50,291 nt of DNA from a virus: the IMG/VR virus record IMGVR_UViG_3300003877_000002, positions 1-50,291 of that record; one strand, given 5' to 3'. The position numbers were made by a program, and so were the translations under genes. Under the pieces are notes generated by a model. The model was not told where the DNA came from. It saw only the letters and a list, made by a program, of their open reading frames with translations, and searched no databases. This document shows, one piece after another, positions 1-7,516 of this stretch. The first letter of the stretch is position 1; each line of letters opens with the position of its first letter.

Positions 1-97
1 ACCTCCTGAAAATTCTAAATGCAAATCTGACATATATTGAATTAGCATGTTATACTCTCCTTACCATGATTTTTGTGGTAGTTATATTTATTTTCTG
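1..97. repeat. Terminal direct repeat, left copy
   Basis: The first 97 bases are identical to the last 97 (50195-50291). The repeat covers the 5' end of the metallophosphoesterase gene (49526-50242) and the 3' end of the HNH gene (42-572), so both genes are whole only when the ends are joined. This is the usual mark of a circular assembly of a circular or terminally redundant, permuted phage genome. A short physical terminal repeat is possible but would be an odd place, inside a gene. Confidence 0.9.
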
Positions 98-572
98 CTA
101 GGTGTCTAGCCTTTATTGCTTCCTCTAATGAAGCAAAAGTACCAATATGTTTTTGTTTTCCTTCTACACTTATTCTGACCTCAAAACTACTTCCTCTAGA
201 GGATCTAAAAACTCCAGTAGTTCCAGTATTATTATCTTTTCGTATACTAGCGTTTCTCTGGTTTTCAGAATGAGACACTACTCTTAAATTATCTATATGG
301 TTATCGTTTCTTACACCATTAATATGATCTATCTGTCCTTTAGGTACTTCTCCATGATACATCAACCAAATTACTCTATACACCATATAAAGTCGATCAC
401 TTATGTATACTCTTCTATACCCAGCCCCAGTAAGCATCCCTGCTTCATCACCCTCTTTTATACACTTTGATCTAGATATCTTCCAGTATAACTTACCTTC
501 TTCTTTATCGTATCTGAAGATAGATCTTAGTAAATCTTGTGTTAGGGAGCTCATATCATTTACTATAGTCAT
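42..572 (-). CDS. HNH homing endonuclease with AP2 DNA-binding domain
   Basis: A 176-residue protein. The centre carries an HNH core of the HNH_3 type (QIDHINGVRNDNHIDNLR, about residues 79-96), with metal-binding His and Asn. The C-terminal third (about 115-165) resembles an AP2 domain (TGVFR, then IGTFASLEEAI), which in these selfish endonucleases grips DNA. The family cuts intron-less or endonuclease-less alleles and spreads by repair. It sits as a free-standing gene between the metallophosphoesterase at 49526-50242 and a small unknown gene; no interrupted gene is visible. An alternative start is Met7. The family call is secure, the target site unknown. Confidence 0.9.
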   Translation of the reverse strand: MTIVNDMSSLTQDLLRSIFRYDKEEGKLYWKISRSKCIKEGDEAGMLTGAGYRRVYISDRLYMVYRVIWLMYHGEVPKGQIDHINGVRNDNHIDNLRVVSHSENQRNASIRKDNNTGTTGVFRSSRGSSFEVRISVEGKQKHIGTFASLEEAIKARHLAENKYNYHKNHGKESITC

Positions 573-594
573 AAATCACTCATTACCTGTATTT

Positions 595-801
595 TCATAG
601 TCTTTTCTCCATCTCTTGTTGTACTAAGTGGTTTAGTCTTTCCCAGTATTTTCTAGCTACAGTCTTATTTAACCAAGCACCTGCTGCTAAAGACCCTTCT
701 TTTTTATTAATTCTTATATAGGTCAATGCCCATTGCCACATAGAACTATGTTTCTCTGGAAACTGTATTACATTATTATTATTATTTTGTTCCCTTCCCA
801 T
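595..801 (-). CDS. Hypothetical protein, 68 aa, poly-Asn N-terminus
   Basis: Unrecognised. It starts with a run of five Asn encoded by an ATT-type microsatellite (on the + strand), followed by VIQFPEKH, a motif common at the start of small phage and bacterial proteins. The rest is a basic, amphipathic segment rich in Trp, Arg and Lys that could bind nucleic acid. It lies in the leftward string between the 3'-5' exonuclease gene and the HNH gene, with short spacers on each side. The asparagine run is prone to slippage. Confidence 0.6.
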   Translation of the reverse strand: MGREQNNNNNVIQFPEKHSSMWQWALTYIRINKKEGSLAAGAWLNKTVARKYWERLNHLVQQEMEKRL

Positions 802-822
802 TTGAAAACCCCGGTATATTCA

Positions 823-1581
823 TTATAATTTACTCTGTGTAAGTATATTAGGTCTATCTTCTTTACTCAATACTGTAGTTCTACCACGTAAAGGTGTACC
901 ACAATCCTTGCAGCTATAACGTTGGTACTGCATTGTTAATGTAGTCTCTATACCTTTCTTAACAAGTGAGGAACTACCACAATTAGTACATACAGGACTA
1001 TTAGTATCCATAAATAAGCCATGGTTAGGGTGCACCTTAATCCAAGGAAGTATGTGACTATATACTTGTTCTAATAATACCACATCTTGTTTATTATATC
1101 TTTCCATAATCTTCCATGCTCTAGGATCTCCTTCCATGCACTCTTTCCACAAAGCCATTCCCTTATGTTGTACTTTACCGTCAAAACCTAAAGCTTGTGC
1201 TACATAATCTAATTTATTACTAGGAAATTTAAAACGCTTACGTACTACTTTTAGTAGATCAATCTGATGAAATGGTATAGGTACACCTATATTATAAACA
1301 ACAAACTCTCTATTTAAAGTAGGTATATCAAATTTTTCACCATTATAATGTACAACTGCATCTGCTTCGTTCAGTAGAGTGAACACTTCTCCTAACATAT
1401 CTTCGTAGGTAACATTATACATACTATTAAAATATATCTTACGTTCTCCGTGCCATTTAGCAGCCCAACACATAGTATATCCCGGCTCTACAATTTGATT
1501 AATGCCTACGTTTTGATTCCATAATCCCCATGTATATACTTTATTAGGGGCTGTTTCAATATCTAAATGTAAAATCTTCAT
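823..1581 (-). CDS. DnaQ/RNase H-fold 3'-5' exonuclease with C-terminal zinc ribbon
   Basis: A 252-residue protein. The RNase H-like exonuclease core shows ExoI Asp7-Ile-Glu9 (LDIET), ExoII around Asn80 to Asp85 (HYNGEKFD), and ExoIII ending in Asp166 (YNKQDVVLL), giving the set of metal-binding acids expected for a two-metal 3'-5' exonuclease. A four-cysteine zinc ribbon follows (Cys198, Cys201, Cys224, Cys227). The closest type is the predicted PolB-like/RNase_H_2 exonuclease family. The phage polymerase already has its own proofreading domain, so this one more likely trims RNA or DNA ends in degradation or recombination. Catalytic type is well supported, substrate unknown. Confidence 0.85.
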   Translation of the reverse strand: MKILHLDIETAPNKVYTWGLWNQNVGINQIVEPGYTMCWAAKWHGERKIYFNSMYNVTYEDMLGEVFTLLNEADAVVHYNGEKFDIPTLNREFVVYNIGVPIPFHQIDLLKVVRKRFKFPSNKLDYVAQALGFDGKVQHKGMALWKECMEGDPRAWKIMERYNKQDVVLLEQVYSHILPWIKVHPNHGLFMDTNSPVCTNCGSSSLVKKGIETTLTMQYQRYSCKDCGTPLRGRTTVLSKEDRPNILTQSKL

Positions 1582-1612
1582 ACGTTACCTCTTTTTATTA
1601 TATGTTCTATAT

Positions 1613-2137
1613 TCACTTACAGATCCTCTCTTTAAGGGCTTCAAGCTTAATAGGTCGTGGGCCTATAATATCCACACACATATTAAAGTACTTCTTCTGA
1701 TCCATTAAGTTCTGCTTTTCAATATGGTGAACATGTCCATGTACATTAGCTTCCCAGCCCCTATATAGTAGTTCATTAGGATGGATAGGAATATGAGTCA
1801 TTACGAATCCATATTTTTTAACTGTTGCATGTATTCCAGAAAAGTATCTTAAAAATTCTTGTACTTTATGTCTTTGGGTATCATGGTTACCTAATATTAG
1901 GTTTTTAAGTCCGTTCATCTGCGCTAGGTAGTGCATACTTTCATTCCCCCAGCATACGTCTCCTAATACCCAAACTATATCATTCTTCTTCTTTACCACA
2001 CTATTCCAATTATCTACTAACCACTCATTATGCTCATAAATATCTTTAAACTCTTTACCATGAATAGGCCCTCTAAATGGTAAAATATTAGTATGTCCTA
2101 AATGAAGATCAGAGATAAAGTAGATGCTAATTCCCAT
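1613..2137 (-). CDS. Calcineurin-like metallophosphoesterase (first of two)
   Basis: A 174-residue metallophosphoesterase. All dimetal-centre motifs are present: D10-x-H12 (ISDLHLGH), GD 59-60, GNHD 83-86, His115 in MTHIP, and HGHVHH 133-138. Small phage proteins of this type hydrolyse phosphodiesters such as 2',3'-cyclic nucleotides or phosphate ends, but the substrate cannot be read here. The gene overlaps the upstream small gene by 11 bases and is in the same leftward string. A second, longer family member lies at 49526-50242. Confidence 0.88.
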   Translation of the reverse strand: MGISIYFISDLHLGHTNILPFRGPIHGKEFKDIYEHNEWLVDNWNSVVKKKNDIVWVLGDVCWGNESMHYLAQMNGLKNLILGNHDTQRHKVQEFLRYFSGIHATVKKYGFVMTHIPIHPNELLYRGWEANVHGHVHHIEKQNLMDQKKYFNMCVDIIGPRPIKLEALKERICK

Positions 2138-2372
2138 GACGTATAAACACCCCTCTATTGTTAATGTTTTCTGGACGTAAACAAGGATATACTACACTAA
2201 ATAAATATGATTTCTTTTGTTCCTCACTAAGATTACTGTCGTCAATTTCTATTTGTGTTATAGTAACATAATCAGGACGTTTACCCTCCTTCCTCATACC
2301 GCTAATCTTGAAACCAAACTTAACTTCTGTAGTTTCTACTACATTTTTAGATAACTTCCAATGGAATATCAT
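2127..2372 (-). CDS. Hypothetical protein, 81 aa
   Basis: Unrecognised. The longest reading frame begins at 2432, but the Met codon at 2372 makes an ATGA overlap with the stop of the endonuclease I gene, the usual coupling in this genome, so I take 2372 as the start. The product begins MIFHWKLSK, is mixed in charge and ends FIRHGN. It shows no membrane segment or metal motif. Its place between endonuclease I and a metallophosphoesterase suggests a DNA-metabolism accessory role, by position only. Confidence 0.55.
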   Translation of the reverse strand: MIFHWKLSKNVVETTEVKFGFKISGMRKEGKRPDYVTITQIEIDDSNLSEEQKKSYLFSVVYPCLRPENINNRGVFIRHGN

Positions 2373-2806
2373 TTTCCATACCACCCTTTTGGGATTTTCC
2401 TTATCGCAAAGGTAAAATCGTGCTGGATGCACCAGTCGGAGCAGCGAGTGCCTGATACTCTGCTAATTTTAGAATCAGCCATGAACACAATTCTGAGGTC
2501 AATGGCAGGGTGAGACTTCCTAACTGCAAGGAGCGTAGTTCTATTACTGGCTGTAAAGTGCCCCTTAGCTTCAATGATAAGTCCATCTGGTAGGAAGAAG
2601 TCTGGAGTATACCATCTACGTTGCGTAACGCATGTTCCAGAGCAATCTTCACAGACTCCGTTTGTGACTTTCGTGAAGTATTCGTAACTGTCTTTTTCGT
2701 AATCATATTTTACTTTATCCCCTTCTAGAGTTTTAGCAAGCCCTAACTCGAACTTACTTCTGAATTTGTGTCCACTGTGTTCATAGGTTCCTCTATATCT
2801 CGCCAT
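2369..2806 (-). CDS. Endonuclease I, Holliday junction resolvase (T7 gp3 type)
   Basis: A 145-residue protein, close to the 149 residues of T7 endonuclease I. The active-site residues line up: Glu20, then Asp69 (TPDF), Glu79 and Lys81 (IIEAKG). The 10- and 2-residue spacings match T7 Asp55, Glu65 and Lys67. A small insertion with Cys52, Cys55 and Cys59 before the catalytic strand may bind a metal and is not in T7. It resolves branched DNA before packaging and helps break down host DNA. The start lies inside the exonuclease gene, preceded by AGGAG 11 bases upstream. Confidence 0.92.
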   Translation of the reverse strand: MARYRGTYEHSGHKFRSKFELGLAKTLEGDKVKYDYEKDSYEYFTKVTNGVCEDCSGTCVTQRRWYTPDFFLPDGLIIEAKGHFTASNRTTLLAVRKSHPAIDLRIVFMADSKISRVSGTRCSDWCIQHDFTFAIRKIPKGWYGK

Positions 2807-3618
2807 GCGTTTAGTGGCTCCTGTAGTATTGTAAGTAGTTTAAGGGTATCTCTTAGTTCTATTTCTAAAACAGACCAGTCTTTATAGTTACTAGCTTCCA
2901 TTGCATTACTATATGTATTACATACATAATGGTACATACTTGCTTCATCTTCCATGTGTACTAGAGGTTCTAAATACTTAGCCCTACACTTGACCTTAGT
3001 TAGTTTAAACAAACCCGGTATATTATCTGCTGTATCTCCAGTAAGCCACTGCCCATATAAATTCCTAAGAGCTTCTACTTTAGAAAGATAGTACTCAATC
3101 TTCTTATTTGGATTGTAATGCCAACCGGGAATAGTATCTAAGTCCTTATCAATAGAACTGATGATAGTAGTCTTGTCTTGGTATATACCACACAAGTCAT
3201 CAGCCTCAATATAGTCACCATACTCAGCTCCCCACTCATCTACTAGGTACTGCCTAATTTCATTGTAGTAGCTTGGTTTAGCTTTTGGGTCACGATTAGC
3301 CTTATAGTAATCTACTAAGTCATCCCTAAATGTCTTACCTTTAGTCAGGTATACTTGATACTGCTCACAGCCTGTATTAAAAAGAATCTCTTCTAGAGAA
3401 CTCTTGACTGTAGCTAGAACAATAGGTAAAGGATCTACCTGTACATGAGTTAATATCTCTGCTGTGTCATCTTTTCCTTGTAGATACTTTTTAAGTTCTT
3501 TCTTACTTCCAAATTGTATACCTTCTACTTCGTATGTTTTAGTCTCTGCTGCAAACCCAATAGCATATACATGAACATCCCCATCTATTAAAACAGTAGT
3601 TACTTCATCTCTATTCAT
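2743..3618 (-). CDS. 5'-3' exonuclease, PIN/FEN family (T7 gp6-like role)
   Basis: A flap-endonuclease-fold exonuclease. The N-terminus has the metal-binding strand LIDGDVHVYAI; the acidic cluster IEADDLC follows, then SSIDKDL and the helix-hairpin-helix region TGDTADNIPG. These are the expected FEN motifs in order. The frame is open to 3672, but the ATG at 3618 is preceded by GGAGAT six bases upstream and avoids overlap with the methylase gene, so I choose it (291 residues). It would remove RNA primers and degrade host DNA, next to endonuclease I as in T7-like phages. Confidence 0.88.
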   Translation of the reverse strand: MNRDEVTTVLIDGDVHVYAIGFAAETKTYEVEGIQFGSKKELKKYLQGKDDTAEILTHVQVDPLPIVLATVKSSLEEILFNTGCEQYQVYLTKGKTFRDDLVDYYKANRDPKAKPSYYNEIRQYLVDEWGAEYGDYIEADDLCGIYQDKTTIISSIDKDLDTIPGWHYNPNKKIEYYLSKVEALRNLYGQWLTGDTADNIPGLFKLTKVKCRAKYLEPLVHMEDEASMYHYVCNTYSNAMEASNYKDWSVLEIELRDTLKLLTILQEPLNAWRDIEEPMNTVDTNSEVSSS

Positions 3619-3652
3619 GTAATTATCTCCGATAATTTCAGTCGTGATATAA

Positions 3653-4162
3653 TCACTCTTTTTTATCTCCAAATATAACTATAGCACTAGGGAAGGGTGC
3701 AAATTGCCTTGCATTAGTCTTAGGATGTCTGATAGGCTCACCTCTAATTTCAAATGCTATCCTGCCTTTAATGAAGCGTACTTCTGCGTAAGGTATTACG
3801 TAGTCATGCCAGTAACGTGTATCTGTCCTAGAGGGAATTAACATAACTACTGTAAAACCAAAGTCCCTGCTTTCTTCATATGCCTTCTTAATCCAATGTT
3901 TTAATTCTGTGCCATAAGGCGGATTTAGGAATATAGCATTAGTAGTAGGATCAATGTAATCTTCCCAATATACAGTTAGGGCATTAGCATCTTCAGTAAA
4001 AATACCTAGCCCATATTCTTTTAACTTACAATTGTCATAAGTACAGGCAGCGTCTAGACCAAAGTGAAATTCAGCATCTAGCTCCTCGAAGAGAGACTGG
4101 GGTGTTTCCCAGTCATCTCTCTTAGAAGTGAAGTGTACCCTCAAATTTCTCTTCTTGGCCAT
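3653..4162 (-). CDS. Phage-type DNA N6-adenine methyltransferase (Dam family)
   Basis: A 169-residue protein of the phage N6A-methylase family. Diagnostic features are DWETP at 17-21, LDAAC at 36-40 (SAM-binding region), the catalytic NPPYG motif at 80-84, and KGRIAFE near 133. Length is typical for this short family. No partner restriction enzyme is near, so it is a solitary methylase, likely protecting phage DNA from host restriction or marking replication. It sits between the exonuclease gene and a small unknown gene one base away. The recognition sequence cannot be told. Confidence 0.9.
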   Translation of the reverse strand: MAKKRNLRVHFTSKRDDWETPQSLFEELDAEFHFGLDAACTYDNCKLKEYGLGIFTEDANALTVYWEDYIDPTTNAIFLNPPYGTELKHWIKKAYEESRDFGFTVVMLIPSRTDTRYWHDYVIPYAEVRFIKGRIAFEIRGEPIRHPKTNARQFAPFPSAIVIFGDKKE

Positions 4163-4163
4163 C

Positions 4164-4406
4164 TTAGTGCGTTATTACAGTATCAGGAATAGCAATAGTA
4201 TTTTCTTCATCTAGTCCCTGTGAGAACTGTTTAGCATGTAAAATAGCCTGTGGTAGAATTGTAGTCTCAGCTTCATTAATTCCTGTATCCTTATTGATTA
4301 CCTGATAACATGGTACTTTAGAGTCATCTAAGAGTGACTCACCAATACGAATAAAGTAGTGGGTGTTGTCATAGATTTCACCATACTCTCCAACTGAACT
4401 AGTCAT
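4164..4406 (-). CDS. Hypothetical protein, 80 aa
   Basis: Unrecognised small protein. A longer form could start at a GTG at 4418, but the ATG at 4406 follows AAGGTGG with an 8-base gap and overlaps the SSB-like gene by 8 bases, so I prefer it. The product begins MTSSVGEYGEIYDN, is acidic and has no hydrophobic segment. Neighbours are the SSB-like protein and the methylase, so it is probably a replication-region accessory. Confidence 0.6.
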   Translation of the reverse strand: MTSSVGEYGEIYDNTHYFIRIGESLLDDSKVPCYQVINKDTGINEAETTILPQAILHAKQFSQGLDEENTIAIPDTVITH

Positions 4407-4968
4407 CTGATAAACCACCTTCTGTAGCGTCTACAGCAGCTTCAGTCTCTCCAAGGATTGCTTTAAGTTCTTTAATATGATTTGGTGCATTCTCAAACTT
4501 AAGCACTAGATCATCAGCTACCTGTTCTACCATACTCATAAGAGAGTCAAACTTATCTGCAATTTTACTACCAGAAGGTTTAGGTAGAATATCTAAACTA
4601 ATGGCAGTCTCTACTACTTTAAGTGCTGTATTAGTAGCTGCTTGATAAGAGATAATATGCTGTCGCACTTTATCATCCTGTGCCTTCTTATCCCAATAGT
4701 TATCCTTAGTAGCTACCTTACCTACATCTGGAGCATTCTGTGTAGCAGCAGGAGCAGAAGCCTTAACAATAGATTTTACATCTACTTGTAAGCCCCATTT
4801 ATCTTCAACATATTCAAAAGATACTTCATCTCCCTTAACTACACCAGTATCTACTGTACCAGTACGGAAGAACATATCCTTTACACCTACTAGGTTAAAA
4901 GAAAAGTAATTACGTCCACTTAGTTTCTTACTACCTACCCAACCTACTCGACCTGTTTGCTGTGTCAT
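4399..4968 (-). CDS. Single-stranded DNA-binding protein-like (OB fold, acidic tail)
   Basis: A 189-residue protein. The first 70 residues read as a small beta-barrel (GRVGWVGSKK, YFSFNLVG, FFRTGTV, GDEVSFEY, GLQVDVKSI), the pattern of an OB fold. A flexible linker with APAATQNAP and a helical C-terminal half follow. The last residues are acidic (DATEGGLSDD), like the C-terminal tails by which T7 gp2.5 and bacterial SSB contact polymerase and helicase. It sits just upstream of the polymerase gene's downstream neighbours. The call rests on pattern and position rather than a diagnostic motif. Confidence 0.65.
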   Translation of the reverse strand: MTQQTGRVGWVGSKKLSGRNYFSFNLVGVKDMFFRTGTVDTGVVKGDEVSFEYVEDKWGLQVDVKSIVKASAPAATQNAPDVGKVATKDNYWDKKAQDDKVRQHIISYQAATNTALKVVETAISLDILPKPSGSKIADKFDSLMSMVEQVADDLVLKFENAPNHIKELKAILGETEAAVDATEGGLSDD

Positions 4969-4988
4969 TCTATTTTTATCCTCTCACT

Positions 4989-5219
4989 CTATTTTATAAT
5001 TTTATCAATATTACTTTTGATTTTATTTGCTCGTTTCTCTGCTACTTCGAGTTCCTTAATCTCGACATGTGCATTATCAATGAGCGCATACTGTACTTCT
5101 TTACCTACCATAACTCCCTCAATTACATGCTTCAAGCGGTCTGAAGCCTGTTGAAAGTCATCTACAATTAAATCAATCTGCACGCTAGGTGCGAACCAAC
5201 TAAAAAACCAATTCATCAT
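4989..5219 (-). CDS. Hypothetical protein, 76 aa, membrane-tip N-terminus
   Basis: Unrecognised. The ATG at 5219 gives an ATGA overlap with the polymerase stop, so I use it rather than the upstream start at 5240. The N-terminus MMNWFFSWFAPSVQIDLIV is strongly hydrophobic and aromatic and could touch the membrane. The rest (VEIKELEVAEKRANKIKSN) is a charged helix with coiled-coil character. It lies between polymerase and SSB-like genes. Confidence 0.6.
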   Translation of the reverse strand: MMNWFFSWFAPSVQIDLIVDDFQQASDRLKHVIEGVMVGKEVQYALIDNAHVEIKELEVAEKRANKIKSNIDKIIK

Positions 5220-7159
5220 GCTAAATGTTCCTCTATCCAATCTGGGCTATCTGCCCAATTATTATTAATTTCTACCTCAGCTTCTAGCGGCATTTTCTTA
5301 AAATCAATGCCATATACTCTATCTAAATAATACGGAATATAATCTGTAAAGCTATAGACCCCCAACTCTTTGAAAAGTTCAGTTTCTTTTGGGTGCACTT
5401 CACTTACACTAGAATCATGTACCGTATTAACTAAAAAGGACTTCATTTCTGCTACTTTCATTAAGTGCCATTGCATAGTAACTGCTACTGGTACAATCTC
5501 AGCAGTAGAGAAAGACTGTACTGGATAGTTACATACTGCTTGATCTACAGGTCTTCCGTCAGGCCGTATGAGCAGCCCTCTAGAATTAAATGTAGCATCT
5601 TCCCAATAAAAAGTAAGTCCTGTTATTGTTTTTAACTTTCTAGTCCTATATACCTCCTGAATCCATTTTTTATGTGCTTCTGCAATACCCTTGTGTTTCT
5701 CCTTAAACCACTTGTAATACTTCTTTTCACTATCTGTTCCAGAGGAACCTGCGTACAGTGGAGTAAATGTTCTACTCTTCGACTCCGTTCTAATCCTCTT
5801 ACCTTCCGTACTCTTCTTATCCCCTTCACAAGCTTCCCACTCCTTCTTAAAGACAATAGAGGCAGTCAGGGAATGAGCATCTACTTTATGTTCAATATCA
5901 TAGTAGCCTGCTTCATCATCACCTAAGTAGACAGCTCCTCTGTACTCTAGAGAGGCCTCATCAATCTCTCCTATAAGCCAACCCTTATTTCTAGCTGAGA
6001 ATAGTGGTTTGTACTCCCTAGGAAAGTTCTGGAACTGAGCTTTATAATTCTTACCAGTTGAACTAAGTCTATGTGTACCTGTTAAGGTCTGGTTCAAACT
6101 AGCAGTAAGAATATGGTCTTTAGTCTCAGTTACACAAGCTAAGAATTTATCTAATGTTTTAGACTTTGCAGCATTCAATTTGCTGATAGTAGTCATTAGA
6201 CTTATAAACTTCTTTTGCTTGGGTGTCTTAGCTTTTAGTCTTTGTAGTACTGGTTTAGATGTAGAAGGTAATCCTTCAGGCCACATATCATTCTTCTTCT
6301 TACCTCTAATTTCATTCCCCCTAAAATCTTTAGGTATTGGGAATTTTAGAGTTTTATATAAAAACTCAGCCTTTTGATCTGAAGATCTAGTATTAATTCC
6401 TCCAGTTAATGTATCCATATCAGCTTGTAGTATTCTTAATTTCTTATTTAATCTAGCTGATACAATTTCTACTCTATCTTTATCTAGATGTACCCCAGTA
6501 CTTTCCATATGTACAATTGGAGGTGTGAATATACATCTAGTAAATTGAACTCCTTCCAGACCTTCTTTAAATATATCTTCCCTTTGTTGTAAGAATAGTT
6601 CATGTTCTTTCACCGTGTCCATGATTCCGTATCTCTGCACCCAACTTTTAGGTAGAGTAGAGAGGCAGTTACCATTTTTAAGAAGTTTAGATGTGGTAGC
6701 AATCTTAGATCCAAGGCCTCTACGGGCTAGTGTGTCATCCAGATTAAACTTCCACTTCCTATTACCTGCTATTACATATTCACCTATTTGAGTACAGTAG
6801 AAGAGGCAGCGAGATGTATCAAGACCGCAACGGCTGAGCCACCCAATTTCAAACTTTGTATTGTGGGCAATAAGGAAGTCAGCCTTTTCACAAACTTTGA
6901 CCAACTCTTCTTGTTCATATTCTGAGCACCACTTAAAGAAAGTGCGTCCTCTGTTATAGTCAGGGTGACTTCTTCCCAACCTGAAGGAGGAGAATAAAAG
7001 TTTATTTTCCTTGTTATAGGGACTGCCTTTGTCGTGGTTGGTAGTTTCAAAGTCAATGAGTACATAGTTATCGCTCCTATATATACTAGGATCAGGCTTC
7101 TGTAGGAAGTGAGGTAATAGTTTCCAAAGCTTCTTTAATTTGGGAGATAGCGTCTCCAT
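5216..7159 (-). CDS. Family A DNA polymerase with 3'-5' exonuclease domain (T7-like)
   Basis: About 647 residues. The N-terminal proofreading domain has ExoI VLIDFETT, ExoII AHNTKFEIGW and ExoIII YGIMDTVKEHE. The polymerase domain has motif A GEIDEASLEYR, motif B RTESKSRTFTPLYAG with the fingers-helix Arg and Lys, and motif C VNTVHDSSVSE. Motif C keeps the catalytic Asp but has Ser where T7-type enzymes have Glu (HDE). The frame opens further upstream to a TTG at 7195; the first ATG is 7159, still overlapping the upstream small gene by about 68 bases. It is the replicative polymerase, acting with the separate helicase and primase. Confidence 0.95.
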   Translation of the reverse strand: METLSPKLKKLWKLLPHFLQKPDPSIYRSDNYVLIDFETTNHDKGSPYNKENKLLFSSFRLGRSHPDYNRGRTFFKWCSEYEQEELVKVCEKADFLIAHNTKFEIGWLSRCGLDTSRCLFYCTQIGEYVIAGNRKWKFNLDDTLARRGLGSKIATTSKLLKNGNCLSTLPKSWVQRYGIMDTVKEHELFLQQREDIFKEGLEGVQFTRCIFTPPIVHMESTGVHLDKDRVEIVSARLNKKLRILQADMDTLTGGINTRSSDQKAEFLYKTLKFPIPKDFRGNEIRGKKKNDMWPEGLPSTSKPVLQRLKAKTPKQKKFISLMTTISKLNAAKSKTLDKFLACVTETKDHILTASLNQTLTGTHRLSSTGKNYKAQFQNFPREYKPLFSARNKGWLIGEIDEASLEYRGAVYLGDDEAGYYDIEHKVDAHSLTASIVFKKEWEACEGDKKSTEGKRIRTESKSRTFTPLYAGSSGTDSEKKYYKWFKEKHKGIAEAHKKWIQEVYRTRKLKTITGLTFYWEDATFNSRGLLIRPDGRPVDQAVCNYPVQSFSTAEIVPVAVTMQWHLMKVAEMKSFLVNTVHDSSVSEVHPKETELFKELGVYSFTDYIPYYLDRVYGIDFKKMPLEAEVEINNNWADSPDWIEEHLA

Positions 7160-7298
7160 ATGCTGCTTCTGTTCCACATGCGTACCCCACTTCAAAATCG
7201 TCTGGAAATATTGCTTCTTCTTTTTCTTGTTTGCTAATTGCTTCTTGGCCTTCTAGGTTCTCTAAGACCTTCTCTACTTCTAATTGTAAGCTATTCAT
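7092..7298 (-). CDS. Hypothetical acidic protein, 68 aa
   Basis: Unrecognised acidic protein beginning MNSLQLEVEKVLENLEGQ, a likely coiled-coil helix. It overlaps the next upstream gene by 8 bases and the polymerase start by about 68 bases, an unusually long overlap that leaves either its end or the polymerase start in doubt. A small polymerase-associated factor is possible from position only. Confidence 0.55.
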   Translation of the reverse strand: MNSLQLEVEKVLENLEGQEAISKQEKEEAIFPDDFEVGYACGTEAAYGDAISQIKEALETITSLPTEA

Positions 7299-7512
7299 TT
7301 AATAAAAACTCTATTGTTTTTTCATTTGATCTAATGGTTACACCTTCAATAGTATTTAAAATATTAGTTACCCTCATATACTCCTCAAGTAGTTTTTCAT
7401 AATCTTCATACTTAACTAAATCTCCATCTTTAAGTTTATATAAACCAGCTTCGTCTGAATACTCTCCATCAATACAGTGTGTGTAGTTTATATAATATCT
7501 AGTTACACTCAT
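7291..7512 (-). CDS. Hypothetical protein, 73 aa
   Basis: Unrecognised. The product begins MSVTRYYINYTHC and contains KYEDYEKLLEEYMRVTNIL, a charged helix. It sits 4 bases downstream of the helicase gene and overlaps the next gene, so it is co-translated with the replication set. No catalytic motif is visible. Confidence 0.6.
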   Translation of the reverse strand: MSVTRYYINYTHCIDGEYSDEAGLYKLKDGDLVKYEDYEKLLEEYMRVTNILNTIEGVTIRSNEKTIEFLLNE

Positions 7513-7516
7513 TTTC

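Noticed and set aside
1-97. Attachment site or transposon end from the terminal repeat
   Set aside because: The repeat is at both ends of the window, splits two genes and has no inverted ends or integrase nearby; assembly circularity explains it.
2401-2706. Second frame within endonuclease I
   Set aside because: Fully inside a gene whose catalytic residues are all in place; a shadow frame.
4164-4418. GTG start at 4418 for the small gene after the SSB-like gene
   Set aside because: The ATG at 4406 has the well-placed AAGGTGG and the smaller overlap.
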